A DNA stretch of 12,900 nucleotides from an uncultured Oscillospiraceae bacterium (GTDB lineage Bacteria; Bacillota; Clostridia; Oscillospirales; Oscillospiraceae). Numbering within the stretch: the first letter of the stretch is position 1; every line of letters begins with the position of its first letter. A model generated the notes under the pieces. That model made no database searches, was not told the origin of the DNA, and saw nothing but the letters and a program-made list of their open reading frames with translations. Position numbers and translations under genes: made by a program. The stretch is from NCBI GenBank assembly GCA_934636045.1, contig CAKTZP010000056.1, forward strand, positions 1 through 12,900. The letters run 5' to 3'. This document shows, piece by piece, positions 5,927 to 12,650 of this stretch.

Positions 5927-7136
5927 AGCAAAACGCCTCCAAACGCCGGTAGGCCTCGGCAATGCGGGCGGCCAGCGCCGGATGCAGCAGCTCGCGCTCG
6001 GTGCAGACGCCCTGCGCCGTGGTGCGGCTGGTGCAGCCGAAGTACGCGCCGCCGAGGCTGACCGCGCTGTAGCACGGCTCGCCGCGCAGCAGCCGCAGGA
6101 TGCTCACCGCCGCAGAGGACAGCGCAGGCGCGATGTAAGGCTTGAAGCCAAGCTCGCGCACGCGCAGATTCGCCGTGACGGTCTGCTCGGTCAGGCGCTG
6201 CGACAGCGCCGCGTCATACTGCTGCGGATGATTGGCCACGATCAGATCGGCGCCGTGTGGGCCGTAGACGCGGCCGCAGGTAAAGTCCACGTTAGTTTTT
6301 TCCGCGTAATACGCTGCGCGAGCCGCCATCACGCCAAGCCCGAAGCCGCGCACCTGCTCAGGCAGCAGCCCGCCCGCGTCAAACTCGCCGTCAGCATTGC
6401 GGTTGCTCTCCAAAAACACCGCGCGGCAGAGCTGGTCGACCGGGTCGGAAATTTGGCAGAACAGGCCGCCGAAGCTCTCCTCCCGCGCGCGGCGGGCATA
6501 GGCGTTCAGCATGGCACGGTTGCGTGCGAACTGCTCCATGCGCACATCCTGCACGCCCGAGCCGACCGGCGGCACGCCGCGCGAGGCCGCAAACAGGAAC
6601 AGTTCACAATCGAACAGCTCCTCTGCCGGGCAGATCGTAACGCGCGGCAGCGGCGCGCCGTCGGGCGAGAGGATCTGGTTGAGCTCCAGCTCGTAGCGGC
6701 GGCAGAGCGCCTCGTTCGGATCAAAAATGCGCAGCTCGCGGAAGCGCCCGCAGAGCTTGAGCACCGTCAGCAGCGTCCCGCCGACGTCGCCGAGACCGAC
6801 GAGCGTCAGGCGCAAGCCGTCGGTTCTGCGCGGCGCGGCGAGGTAGGAAAACGCACGGGAAAAAGCGGTGTTCAGCACCGTCGCGCCCCATCGGTCGACT
6901 GCCGCGCGCAGCGACTCCGGCGCAGCGGTGCAGACGGCGGGCTGAAGGGCACAGACGCCCTCCGGCTCCAGCGCCTCGTCGATTGAGCGGACAGCAAAGC
7001 AGCCGCGCGACCGCTCCGGCGGCCGGTCGACCAGCAGCACCAGCGGAGAAAACAGCGTTTCCGTCGGTGCGGCCTCCGGCGGAAATGCGCCGCCGAGGCT
7101 GCACAGGCAGAAGTCCTTCCAGCGTCTAAGCTCCAT
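5919..7136 (-). CDS. Lactate/malate dehydrogenase-like Rossmann protein
   Basis: This 405-residue protein has an N-terminal extension of about 105 residues and then an LDH/MDH-like body. The NAD-binding Rossmann core is LTLVGLGDVGGTLL (110-123) with G114, G116 and G119; D139 at the end of the next strand is suited to NAD rather than NADP. SDPVDQL (230-236) corresponds to the NPVDxL element of LDHs. GFGLGVMAAR (264-273) aligns with the GxGTxLDxxR catalytic segment: the substrate-binding Arg is R273, but the catalytic Asp position is M270. GPHG (292-295) supplies the catalytic His. Hydride-transfer chemistry may therefore be altered, or the protein may be a sensor or assembly partner. GGAGG at 7145-7149 precedes the ATG by 8 bases. 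It overlaps the upstream gene by 11 bases and the downstream gene by 8. The alignment was done by eye. Confidence 0.75.
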   Translation of the reverse strand: MELRRWKDFCLCSLGGAFPPEAAPTETLFSPLVLLVDRPPERSRGCFAVRSIDEALEPEGVCALQPAVCTAAPESLRAAVDRWGATVLNTAFSRAFSYLAAPRRTDGLRLTLVGLGDVGGTLLTVLKLCGRFRELRIFDPNEALCRRYELELNQILSPDGAPLPRVTICPAEELFDCELFLFAASRGVPPVGSGVQDVRMEQFARNRAMLNAYARRAREESFGGLFCQISDPVDQLCRAVFLESNRNADGEFDAGGLLPEQVRGFGLGVMAARAAYYAEKTNVDFTCGRVYGPHGADLIVANHPQQYDAALSQRLTEQTVTANLRVRELGFKPYIAPALSSAAVSILRLLRGEPCYSAVSLGGAYFGCTSRTTAQGVCTERELLHPALAARIAEAYRRLEAFCYD

Positions 7137-10100
7137 TCATGCCACCTCCCACAGGTCGAATTCTGTCCAGCAGCAGCAGATCATCCTCGAGATATGCCGA
7201 GGCCGGAATGGAAAAATCATATTCCAGTGCGTTGCCGCGGTCGGGCAGGCGCGGATGCTCCACCGCCTCGCCGAGCCGCCGCAGGGTCAGGACGGTGTTG
7301 AAGGTCTCCTGATGCGCCTTTTCCAGTACACGCAGCAGGTCGCGGGCGTTGGTCAGCGCCGCGCGGCTCAGATTGCGCACCGCCGGTTCCGTCGCGTCGG
7401 CATAGTGCCGCGGATAAAAATATGGCAAAATCAGGTTGATGGACGTCAGCATGCGTCCCATGTCGGAGCGCTCGCTGATGGAGTCGCCGCCGATGAAGGG
7501 ATACAGCAGGCTTTCGGTCACCCAATAATGCAGATTCGGGATAAAATATTCGCAGTCGACCTGGCGGCGCTGCTCGCGCATCAGGTCGCGGCCGCGGCCG
7601 GAGAGAATGCCGACGATGATGCGGCTGATTTCCAGCCCCTCGTGCTCAAACAGCGGATTGAGCTTTTTGATGCGGTAGCCCTTGTGCAGCAGGTCGTCGA
7701 CGAGGATGACCGGGCGGCGGAAGGACTTAAGCGTTCGCACCTGGTTGGGCAAGGAGCTGTAGCCGGGATATTCCACAACGGAAAAGCCGCTGCCGTCGGG
7801 CTTGAAGCATTTTTCCGCATGCAGCGTTTTGGTCACCGTCTCGGGCACGACCGCGCCGGAAAGAATCTTGCCGTAGGGCACGCACATGAAGCGGCCGAGG
7901 CTCCCGTTCTCCGCACCGTTTTGTCGCCGGACGCGGTACATCAGCGCCTGATTCAGCAGCTCCGCGTCAAAGCAGAGCAAGAGCTTGCCCGGATAGAGCG
8001 CCGTGAGCGCCGCGCGCAGGCGCAGGCGGGTCTGCGCGATCGCGTCACGCACGGCGGCGTTGTCCCGGTGCGGCGGCTTGATGGCAAGCAGCAGATCTTG
8101 AATGAGCACCATCGGCGCGCGCATATCCACATAGTATAGCCCCGCCACATTCTCCACAGGCACAAACCCGAGCTCCCGCAAAATTTCGAGCCGCTCCGCC
8201 TCCGCCGCGTTGCAGCGGCAGAGGGCGTAGGTATGATCCGCCGTCAGGCTGCGCGCCAGAAGCTCCGTCAGCAGCGCGCGCAGCTGCTCCGGCGGCAGAC
8301 CGGGCGTCATGCGGTCGACCATCAGGAGCTTACCCGACGTGCAGCGCCGCACGCTCGAGCAGGCCTCCACGTCGCCCAGCTCGTCATACAGCCCGGCGAT
8401 GTGGATGGTGTGTGCAAAGGCGCTGCCCAAGGGACGCTCAAGGCTGCGCGAGCGCAGCTCCACGCCGGTCTCGGCGGGCGACTGCCCCTGCAATGGCGCA
8501 AAATACAGCTCCTGCGGCGCAAGCACCTGCTTACAGATCGGCGCGCGGAGATACAGACCGAATTCGTAAATGTACGCCTGTACAATGGGGTCGACCAGCG
8601 CGGAAATGTCCAGATTCTGGTCAATTGCGGCGCGGATGCGCGTGGAGCTGATGTCCTCCAGCTGCGGCGGAAGGGCAAGCTCGACCACCTCGCCGCGCAG
8701 GATTGTGCTGACCGGCGGCTGGCCGTGCTCCTCTGCGGGTACGCGGCGGATGATGATATGCGGCATCGATGCTGCGCCGTCCGGGCGCTCGACGCGGTAG
8801 GCCGAGGCGTTGCGGATCACGTCGCTGCCCGCGACGAGACAGACCTCCCGGCCGGGGAAGCACTCGCGGAGGGTTTTCAGATCCTCCGGCATGGCAATGT
8901 TGATCGGAATTTCATCCGGGAACAGATAGGTATCCCACTGGTCGGCGACTGACATGCGGACGATCTTGCGCCGCAGGAGCTTGGCCAGCGTGTGCTTGCT
9001 CCACGAGAACTCGTCCACAGCCAGGTAGACCTCATAGCCCCGCGCGCGGATCTCCTCAACGATGCACTTGTGCCCGGCGGAGAAGGGGTCGAACGTGCCG
9101 GGAAAGAAGGCCACCGGCTTTGCGGCGGCAAAGCGGAACTCCCCGACCTCGACGGAATAATGCACGAAGAAGCGGTACAGATGGTTGAGCATCGCTGCGC
9201 GGTTAAAGAACGTCAGCTGCCCGCGCAGCGCCTCTGTCAGAAGGGTCAAAAGCTTTTTGCCGGTTTTTTCAAAGCAGTAGCGCCGCAGCTCAACCGGCAG
9301 CGAGGCATCTGCAATAATATCATGGCACAGGACGCACAGCGCATTGCGGTGGATCTCAGATTTGTAGTGCGCCACCCCGGCAAGGAGCAGGCCGAGGCAG
9401 CGGTCGACGATCGGCCGCGCCGACTCCGGCAGGGCAGCAATGAGACTGCCCAGCGTGCGCAGCGCAGGGCTGGCCGGGCGCACCGTGCCCGAACGCAGAA
9501 GCCCCTCCAGATGCTCCACCGCCTCGGAAATCTCCTTTTCCGGCAGCGTACAGATCAGCTTGCCGAGATAGGCGGGAATGAAGCGCGCAACCTGTTCCTG
9601 CCCATTTTCCAGCTCACGCAGGAGGTCGACGGCAATTTCGTTGCGCTGGTCGACCGTCAGGTACGGCGCGAGGGTCAGCATCGCCTCGCCCGCGTGCTCG
9701 CGCACTGGCAGGTGCTCGCTGACGGACAGAAGGTTTGACAGGTGCATCGCCGTGTGGAATGCGTTTTCCGGATGGCGCGCCGCATCGTCGCAGAGAATGT
9801 CGATCTGTACGAGCTTGACCGTCCAGTGCACGGCGTTTTTCAGGTTACTCAGATAAAGATACGAGACATCCGGAAGTGCATCCGGCGTCTGCCCCAGCAG
9901 CAGGCGCTGGCGGAGGTAGGTGACCGCCGTTTCCTCGCCCGGCAGCGGCTGCGCCGCCCGCTGCAAAAGCTCCGGCGACGCGCTCTCGCGCAGGTGCGCC
10001 GTGCAGCGCAGGGCGACGATCTGCCAGCGCGCCGTGCCGCTGTGCAGCATCCGCGTCAGCGGTTCCTCCGCCGCGTGGAACAGCGCCGGGCTGACCGCCG

Positions 10101-11694
10101 CGGGCGGAGCATGGCACAGCGCGTCGAGCAGAACGAAGCAGTCCGTCTCCGGCAGGCCGTCAAAGTGGGCAAACAGCGGCTGCGCCATGTCCTTGGCCAG
10201 CGGCCCGTCGCAGCAGGCAAACAGGCTCTCGCAGATGGCCTTGAGAGAGTTGGAGATGCGCAGCGCGTGCTTGCGCGCAATCTTGTGATCCGGGTGGAGA
10301 CACTGGACGATGTAGCTGTCCCAAAGGGCGACCGACTCGTCCAGCAGCTCGAGCATCGTGGGCGCCATGGCCGTCTTGGGCGCGGCCTCGGGCAGCTCCT
10401 TGCGGTACTTCGGGCCACTGTTGGCCAGAATTTTGCCCATAATGTTGCCCGCCACGCGGCGCACGTCGCCCTCCGGATACATCAGCAGCTCATAGAGGAA
10501 GGCCAGCAGCTTCTGCTTGCTCGTGCGCGTCATGTACGTGTTATATTCATCGAACAGCCGCAGATAGGTGCGGATGCGCTGGTGGTCCTTCTCGCCGCGC
10601 GCCTGCTCGAGCAGCAGGTCGAATGAGGCCTCCGTGCTGATGGTGTTCATCAGGCGGATGTTGTTGTCAAAGGTCAGATCGCGCAGCGCGTCCAGCGACT
10701 CGGCCGGCAGCAGCAGCGCCGTGTCCCGCCGCGCGGGCGCGGTCAGCGTGCCGTCGTCCTGCACGCCGCAGCTGCGCAGGAAGGCCTCAAAATCCCGCAG
10801 CTTGCAGTAGACGAGCTGGTAGCGCCGCGTCTTTTCCGGCGTCACGTTGGAAAGCTTCGAGCGGATGATGCCGTAGGCCTCGGCCAGCGAGCAGATGCGC
10901 ATGATCTCCCGCCCGTTTTCCCGGTTGCCGCGCACGCGGAAGTCGGCATAGATCAGCAGCAGCGATTCGATAGAGAGGTTTTCAAACTCCAAGTCCCACG
11001 TCGAGTGGTTCGCCGAAATGTGCGCGATGCCCTCCATCGAGCGCTCGGTCAGCCACTGCCACGTATAGTAATAGTGCAAATATGGCACGCGCGCCGCATC
11101 GCTGCCGCGGCAGGCGAATTTCCCGATGTCGTGGCAGAGCGCCGCGGCGGCCACGAGCGGCACGTCCACGGGCAGCCCCGCCGCCTTTGCGGCCATCGCT
11201 GTGCGCACGGCGATGTTGCGCACGCCGATCGTGTGTGACGCCGCGTCAAACGGCATCAGTTCCCGGCTCACGCGCAGCGTCAGCAAAAAATGCGACTCCG
11301 CCACCGCCACACGGAAGCGGGCATACTCCTCCGCCACGCGCGTCGGAAGCGTCTCGTCAAAGGGCAACAGATCGGTCAGCGGGTCAAACGGCGCGTCCTC
11401 CGCCGCCAGCAGCGCCTCCAGCGCGGCGATCAGCACGTCCAGCGCATGGCGCACGGGCTCCTCCGGCGGGCGATAGTTCTTGTCCGGAAACAGGCCGTCG
11501 GTCAGCGCGGCGTAGGCCGCCTTGAGCCAGCCCCCCTCCGGCTCCGGCGCAAGGCGCGCCAAGGCCGGCCGCAGCCGCTCCACCGCGTCGGCGCAGAGCG
11601 TTTTTCGGTCGAATTCCTCGTAACCGAACAGCGTCGCCAGTTCCGGCGCCTCCGGCAGCGGCGCCGTGATGAGCTTTTCCTGCAAAAATCGCAT
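7126..11694 (-). CDS. Giant HD / HEAT-like / nucleotidyltransferase / GNAT-like / PRTase-like fusion protein
   Basis: A single 1522-residue open frame with at least five regions. Residues about 140-260 form an HD phosphohydrolase domain with a full ligand set: H154, H188-D189 (CHDIGKF) and D251 (IYADFR). Residues about 330-845 are helical and HEAT-like, with PEGDVRRVAGNIMGKILA as the clearest repeat. Residues about 858-1045 are an NMNAT/NadD-like nucleotidyltransferase: FFPGTFDPFSAGHK (HxGH position reads SAGH, H875) and ISSTRIR at 1015-1021. Residues about 1060-1195 resemble a GNAT acetyltransferase (ILRELGFVPVENVAGLYYV). Residues about 1200-1420 resemble a type I phosphoribosyltransferase, with the PRPP loop VILVDDLLHKG at 1329-1339. 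No signal peptide is evident. AAGGAG lies 8 to 9 bases before the start, with a strong promoter behind it. Individual domain calls are firm for HD and nucleotidyltransferase, good for PRTase, tentative for GNAT. The combined reaction is unknown. Confidence 0.85.
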   Translation of the reverse strand: MRFLQEKLITAPLPEAPELATLFGYEEFDRKTLCADAVERLRPALARLAPEPEGGWLKAAYAALTDGLFPDKNYRPPEEPVRHALDVLIAALEALLAAEDAPFDPLTDLLPFDETLPTRVAEEYARFRVAVAESHFLLTLRVSRELMPFDAASHTIGVRNIAVRTAMAAKAAGLPVDVPLVAAAALCHDIGKFACRGSDAARVPYLHYYYTWQWLTERSMEGIAHISANHSTWDLEFENLSIESLLLIYADFRVRGNRENGREIMRICSLAEAYGIIRSKLSNVTPEKTRRYQLVYCKLRDFEAFLRSCGVQDDGTLTAPARRDTALLLPAESLDALRDLTFDNNIRLMNTISTEASFDLLLEQARGEKDHQRIRTYLRLFDEYNTYMTRTSKQKLLAFLYELLMYPEGDVRRVAGNIMGKILANSGPKYRKELPEAAPKTAMAPTMLELLDESVALWDSYIVQCLHPDHKIARKHALRISNSLKAICESLFACCDGPLAKDMAQPLFAHFDGLPETDCFVLLDALCHAPPAAVSPALFHAAEEPLTRMLHSGTARWQIVALRCTAHLRESASPELLQRAAQPLPGEETAVTYLRQRLLLGQTPDALPDVSYLYLSNLKNAVHWTVKLVQIDILCDDAARHPENAFHTAMHLSNLLSVSEHLPVREHAGEAMLTLAPYLTVDQRNEIAVDLLRELENGQEQVARFIPAYLGKLICTLPEKEISEAVEHLEGLLRSGTVRPASPALRTLGSLIAALPESARPIVDRCLGLLLAGVAHYKSEIHRNALCVLCHDIIADASLPVELRRYCFEKTGKKLLTLLTEALRGQLTFFNRAAMLNHLYRFFVHYSVEVGEFRFAAAKPVAFFPGTFDPFSAGHKCIVEEIRARGYEVYLAVDEFSWSKHTLAKLLRRKIVRMSVADQWDTYLFPDEIPINIAMPEDLKTLRECFPGREVCLVAGSDVIRNASAYRVERPDGAASMPHIIIRRVPAEEHGQPPVSTILRGEVVELALPPQLEDISSTRIRAAIDQNLDISALVDPIVQAYIYEFGLYLRAPICKQVLAPQELYFAPLQGQSPAETGVELRSRSLERPLGSAFAHTIHIAGLYDELGDVEACSSVRRCTSGKLLMVDRMTPGLPPEQLRALLTELLARSLTADHTYALCRCNAAEAERLEILRELGFVPVENVAGLYYVDMRAPMVLIQDLLLAIKPPHRDNAAVRDAIAQTRLRLRAALTALYPGKLLLCFDAELLNQALMYRVRRQNGAENGSLGRFMCVPYGKILSGAVVPETVTKTLHAEKCFKPDGSGFSVVEYPGYSSLPNQVRTLKSFRRPVILVDDLLHKGYRIKKLNPLFEHEGLEISRIIVGILSGRGRDLMREQRRQVDCEYFIPNLHYWVTESLLYPFIGGDSISERSDMGRMLTSINLILPYFYPRHYADATEPAVRNLSRAALTNARDLLRVLEKAHQETFNTVLTLRRLGEAVEHPRLPDRGNALEYDFSIPASAYLEDDLLLLDRIRPVGGGMNGA

Positions 11695-11726
11695 AGCAGT
11701 CGCTCCTTTTTCAAGTCTTTTCCTAT

Positions 11727-11755
11727 ATTATAACGAACCACACGCCGCAGTACAA
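11727..11755 (-). promoter_or_regulatory. Strong promoter of the giant-protein/LDH-like/flavodoxin-like operon
   Basis: On the minus strand TTGTAC (11750-11755) and TATAAT (11727-11732) are separated by 17 bases, with the -10 fully consensus. The start codon follows about 33 bases later, leaving a short leader of about 25 bases with no room for a riboswitch or attenuator. Expression therefore looks constitutive, or controlled by a repressor I cannot identify. Confidence 0.85.
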
Positions 11756-11777
11756 CCTAAAATTCCGCCGTTCGTAC

Positions 11778-11826
11778 AAAAAAGCGCCCATCCGCCGCCG
11801 TTTCCGGCAGGGACAGGCGCTTTTTT
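11778..11826. terminator. Bidirectional hairpin terminator behind the 77-residue gene
   Basis: Six A (11778-11783) and six T (11821-11826) flank a long GC-rich stem-loop. The outer stem is GCGCC with GGCGC, the inner stem extends to GCCG/CGGC, and the apical loop is GAAA on the minus strand. Read leftward, it ends the small gene, whose stop codon it overlaps by one base. It insulates the small gene from the long operon's promoter immediately to the left. Confidence 0.88.
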
Positions 11827-12059
11827 CAAGCGTGCTCCCGCTGCCACGCCTCGGCGTTGGCCTTGGAGACCGCCTTGATGCGCGCGGCGGGATAGGGCGA
11901 GGCCGCACCGCCGTTGCAATATAGGAACAGCCATCCGTTCGGCATCCGGTACAGGCTCTCCTCGTAGCCCGCCGCGTCGCCGTAGCAGCCGCTGGTGAAT
12001 TTTTGAACCAGCTCCGCCGCCTCAGTGTCATATTCTCGCTTGCTGATGATTTTTTTCAT
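11826..12059 (-). CDS. Small conserved-looking hypothetical protein (77 residues)
   Basis: The protein begins MKKIISKREYDTEAAELV and is cytoplasmic, with no membrane segment. It matches the pattern of a small family I recognise from Firmicutes genomes and mobile elements: 'KKII..K.YDTE.A' at the start, 'EESLYR...G..FLY..GG' in the middle (about 38-56), and a closing 'A..W...H' helix (EAWQREHA). The family has no established function. The frame is open to 12101, but the start at 12059 is preferred: GGAG lies 10 bases upstream and the longer version would begin inside the promoter. It has its own promoter and terminator and is therefore monocistronic. That organisation and the nearby integrase remnant allow a mobile-element origin, but nothing proves it. 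Confidence 0.72.
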   Translation of the reverse strand: MKKIISKREYDTEAAELVQKFTSGCYGDAAGYEESLYRMPNGWLFLYCNGGAASPYPAARIKAVSKANAEAWQREHA

Positions 12060-12091
12060 TTCAAGCTCGCTCCTTTCCGAAATGATTCTGT

Positions 12092-12120
12092 ATTTTACCA
12101 CACTTCCCCCATTTTGTCAT
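12092..12120 (-). promoter_or_regulatory. Promoter of the 77-residue gene
   Basis: ATGACA (12115-12120) and TAAAAT (12092-12097) lie 17 bases apart on the minus strand, with one mismatch to consensus in each box. The start codon is about 32 bases below the -10. Confidence 0.7.
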
Positions 12121-12202
12121 GCAAATCTGCAGGCTTTTTGTCGCCCGTACTCCTGCCGCTCCGCCTCCGCCGAAAAATCGCGCCGGCCGCCTGACTTTTC
12201 TC

Positions 12203-12231
12203 TTGATTTTTCCGCGACTGCCTGTTATAAT
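12203..12231 (+). promoter_or_regulatory. Orphan strong promoter facing the 16-bp repeat array
   Basis: TTGATT (12203-12208) and TATAAT (12226-12231) are separated by exactly 17 bases on the plus strand. The predicted start, around 12238, lies at the edge of a degenerate tandem repeat. No credible coding sequence with a ribosome binding site follows. The next gene is tRNA-Ser, about 280 bases on, which has its own nearer promoter. The transcript could be a small RNA or a long tRNA precursor. Confidence 0.6.
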
Positions 12232-12240
12232 GGTTACGCT

Positions 12241-12349
12241 GATTTCCGTCGGCATGCTTTGTGGCGGTATGATTCGGATTGACATGATGCGGATCGGCCT
12301 CGACTCGGATCGGCATTGATTTGGAGTGGTATCGAAGTGGTTATAACGG
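12241..12349 (+). repeat. Degenerate 16-bp tandem repeat array
   Basis: Successive blocks starting at 12241, 12257, 12271, 12286, 12302, 12318 and 12334 share the pattern GATTCGGATCGGCATT. The best copies are GATGCGGATCGGCCTC (12286-12301) and GACTCGGATCGGCATT (12302-12317). Block lengths are 16, 14, 15, 16, 16, 16 and 16. The period is not a multiple of three, arguing against coding repeats. Beyond it, to the tRNA at 12513, I see only a small CCAAAG/CTTTGG hairpin (12363-12378) and the tRNA promoter. Confidence 0.55.
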
Positions 12350-12398
12350 CCCTGACTCGAAAACCAAAGACCACTTTGGAAAGCCATCCTTGAAAGCC

Positions 12399-12427
12399 CT
12401 TGATTTATCGGGGTTTTCGCAGTACAA
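12399..12427 (+). promoter_or_regulatory. Promoter of tRNA-Ser
   Basis: TTGATT (12399-12404) and TACAAT (12422-12427) have a 17-base spacer. The -35 is the same hexamer as that of the orphan promoter 196 bases upstream. The predicted start, near 12434, leaves a 5' leader of about 80 bases before the tRNA. Confidence 0.75.
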
Positions 12428-12512
12428 TTAAATATATCAATCAGTTTTCTCTCCAACTTTTCTCTCCATTTTCCAAGGTTGAGATTTGAGAAGTTGGTTT
12501 GAAATATAGCAC

Positions 12513-12603
12513 GGAGAGTTGTCCGAGAGGTCGAAGGTGCATCACTCGAAATGATGTGTTCCCTTAAAAGGAACCTAGGGTTCGAATCCCTAACTCTCCG
12601 CCA
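12513..12603 (+). tRNA. tRNA-Ser (anticodon CGA), CCA encoded
   Basis: A class II tRNA. Acceptor GGAGAGT (12513-12519) pairs with ACTCTCC (12593-12599), discriminator G is 12600, and an encoded CCA occupies 12601-12603. The anticodon stem CATCA/TGATG encloses CTCGAAA (anticodon CGA, reading UCG). A long variable arm GTTCC/GGAAC and T-arm TAGGG/CCCTA complete the fold. A strong terminator follows at once. The truncated integrase directly behind suggests that this gene's 3' end served as an attachment site. Confidence 0.97.
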
Positions 12604-12610
12604 GACCGTT

Positions 12611-12650
12611 AGCCTGCAAGCGTTTTAGCCGCTTGCAGGCTTAATTTTTT
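12611..12650 (+). terminator. Rho-independent terminator of tRNA-Ser
   Basis: A perfect 12-bp stem (AGCCTGCAAGCG, 12611-12622, with CGCTTGCAGGCT, 12630-12641) closes a 7-base loop and is followed by TAATTTTTT. It lies 8 bases after the tRNA's CCA. Its T tract touches the stop codon of the recombinase remnant on the opposite strand. Confidence 0.92.

Noticed and set aside
5982..6986. Long plus-strand open frame opposite the LDH-like gene
   Set aside because: It is an antisense shadow in GC-rich coding DNA: Arg/Ala/Gln-rich product with no recognisable domain and no ribosome binding site, opposite a gene with clear motifs.
9742..10626. Plus-strand open frames opposite the giant gene (also 7255-8139, 8233-8952 and 8992-9738)
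   Set aside because: Their composition is that of reverse-complemented GC-rich codons, and the opposite strand carries one continuous 1522-codon frame with HD, nucleotidyltransferase and PRTase motifs.
12230..12319. Possible leaderless peptide starting at the orphan promoter's -10 (MVTLISVGML...)
   Set aside because: The ATG overlaps the -10 box, upstream of the expected transcription start, so it could not be translated from that promoter.
12241..12349. 16-bp array as a CRISPR
   Set aside because: The blocks are contiguous without spacers, degenerate, and too short; no cas genes are present.
12061..12456. 131-codon minus-strand open frame between the small gene and tRNA-Ser
   Set aside because: It lies over two opposing promoters and the 16-bp repeat array and has no family resemblance; it also runs into the small gene's leader.
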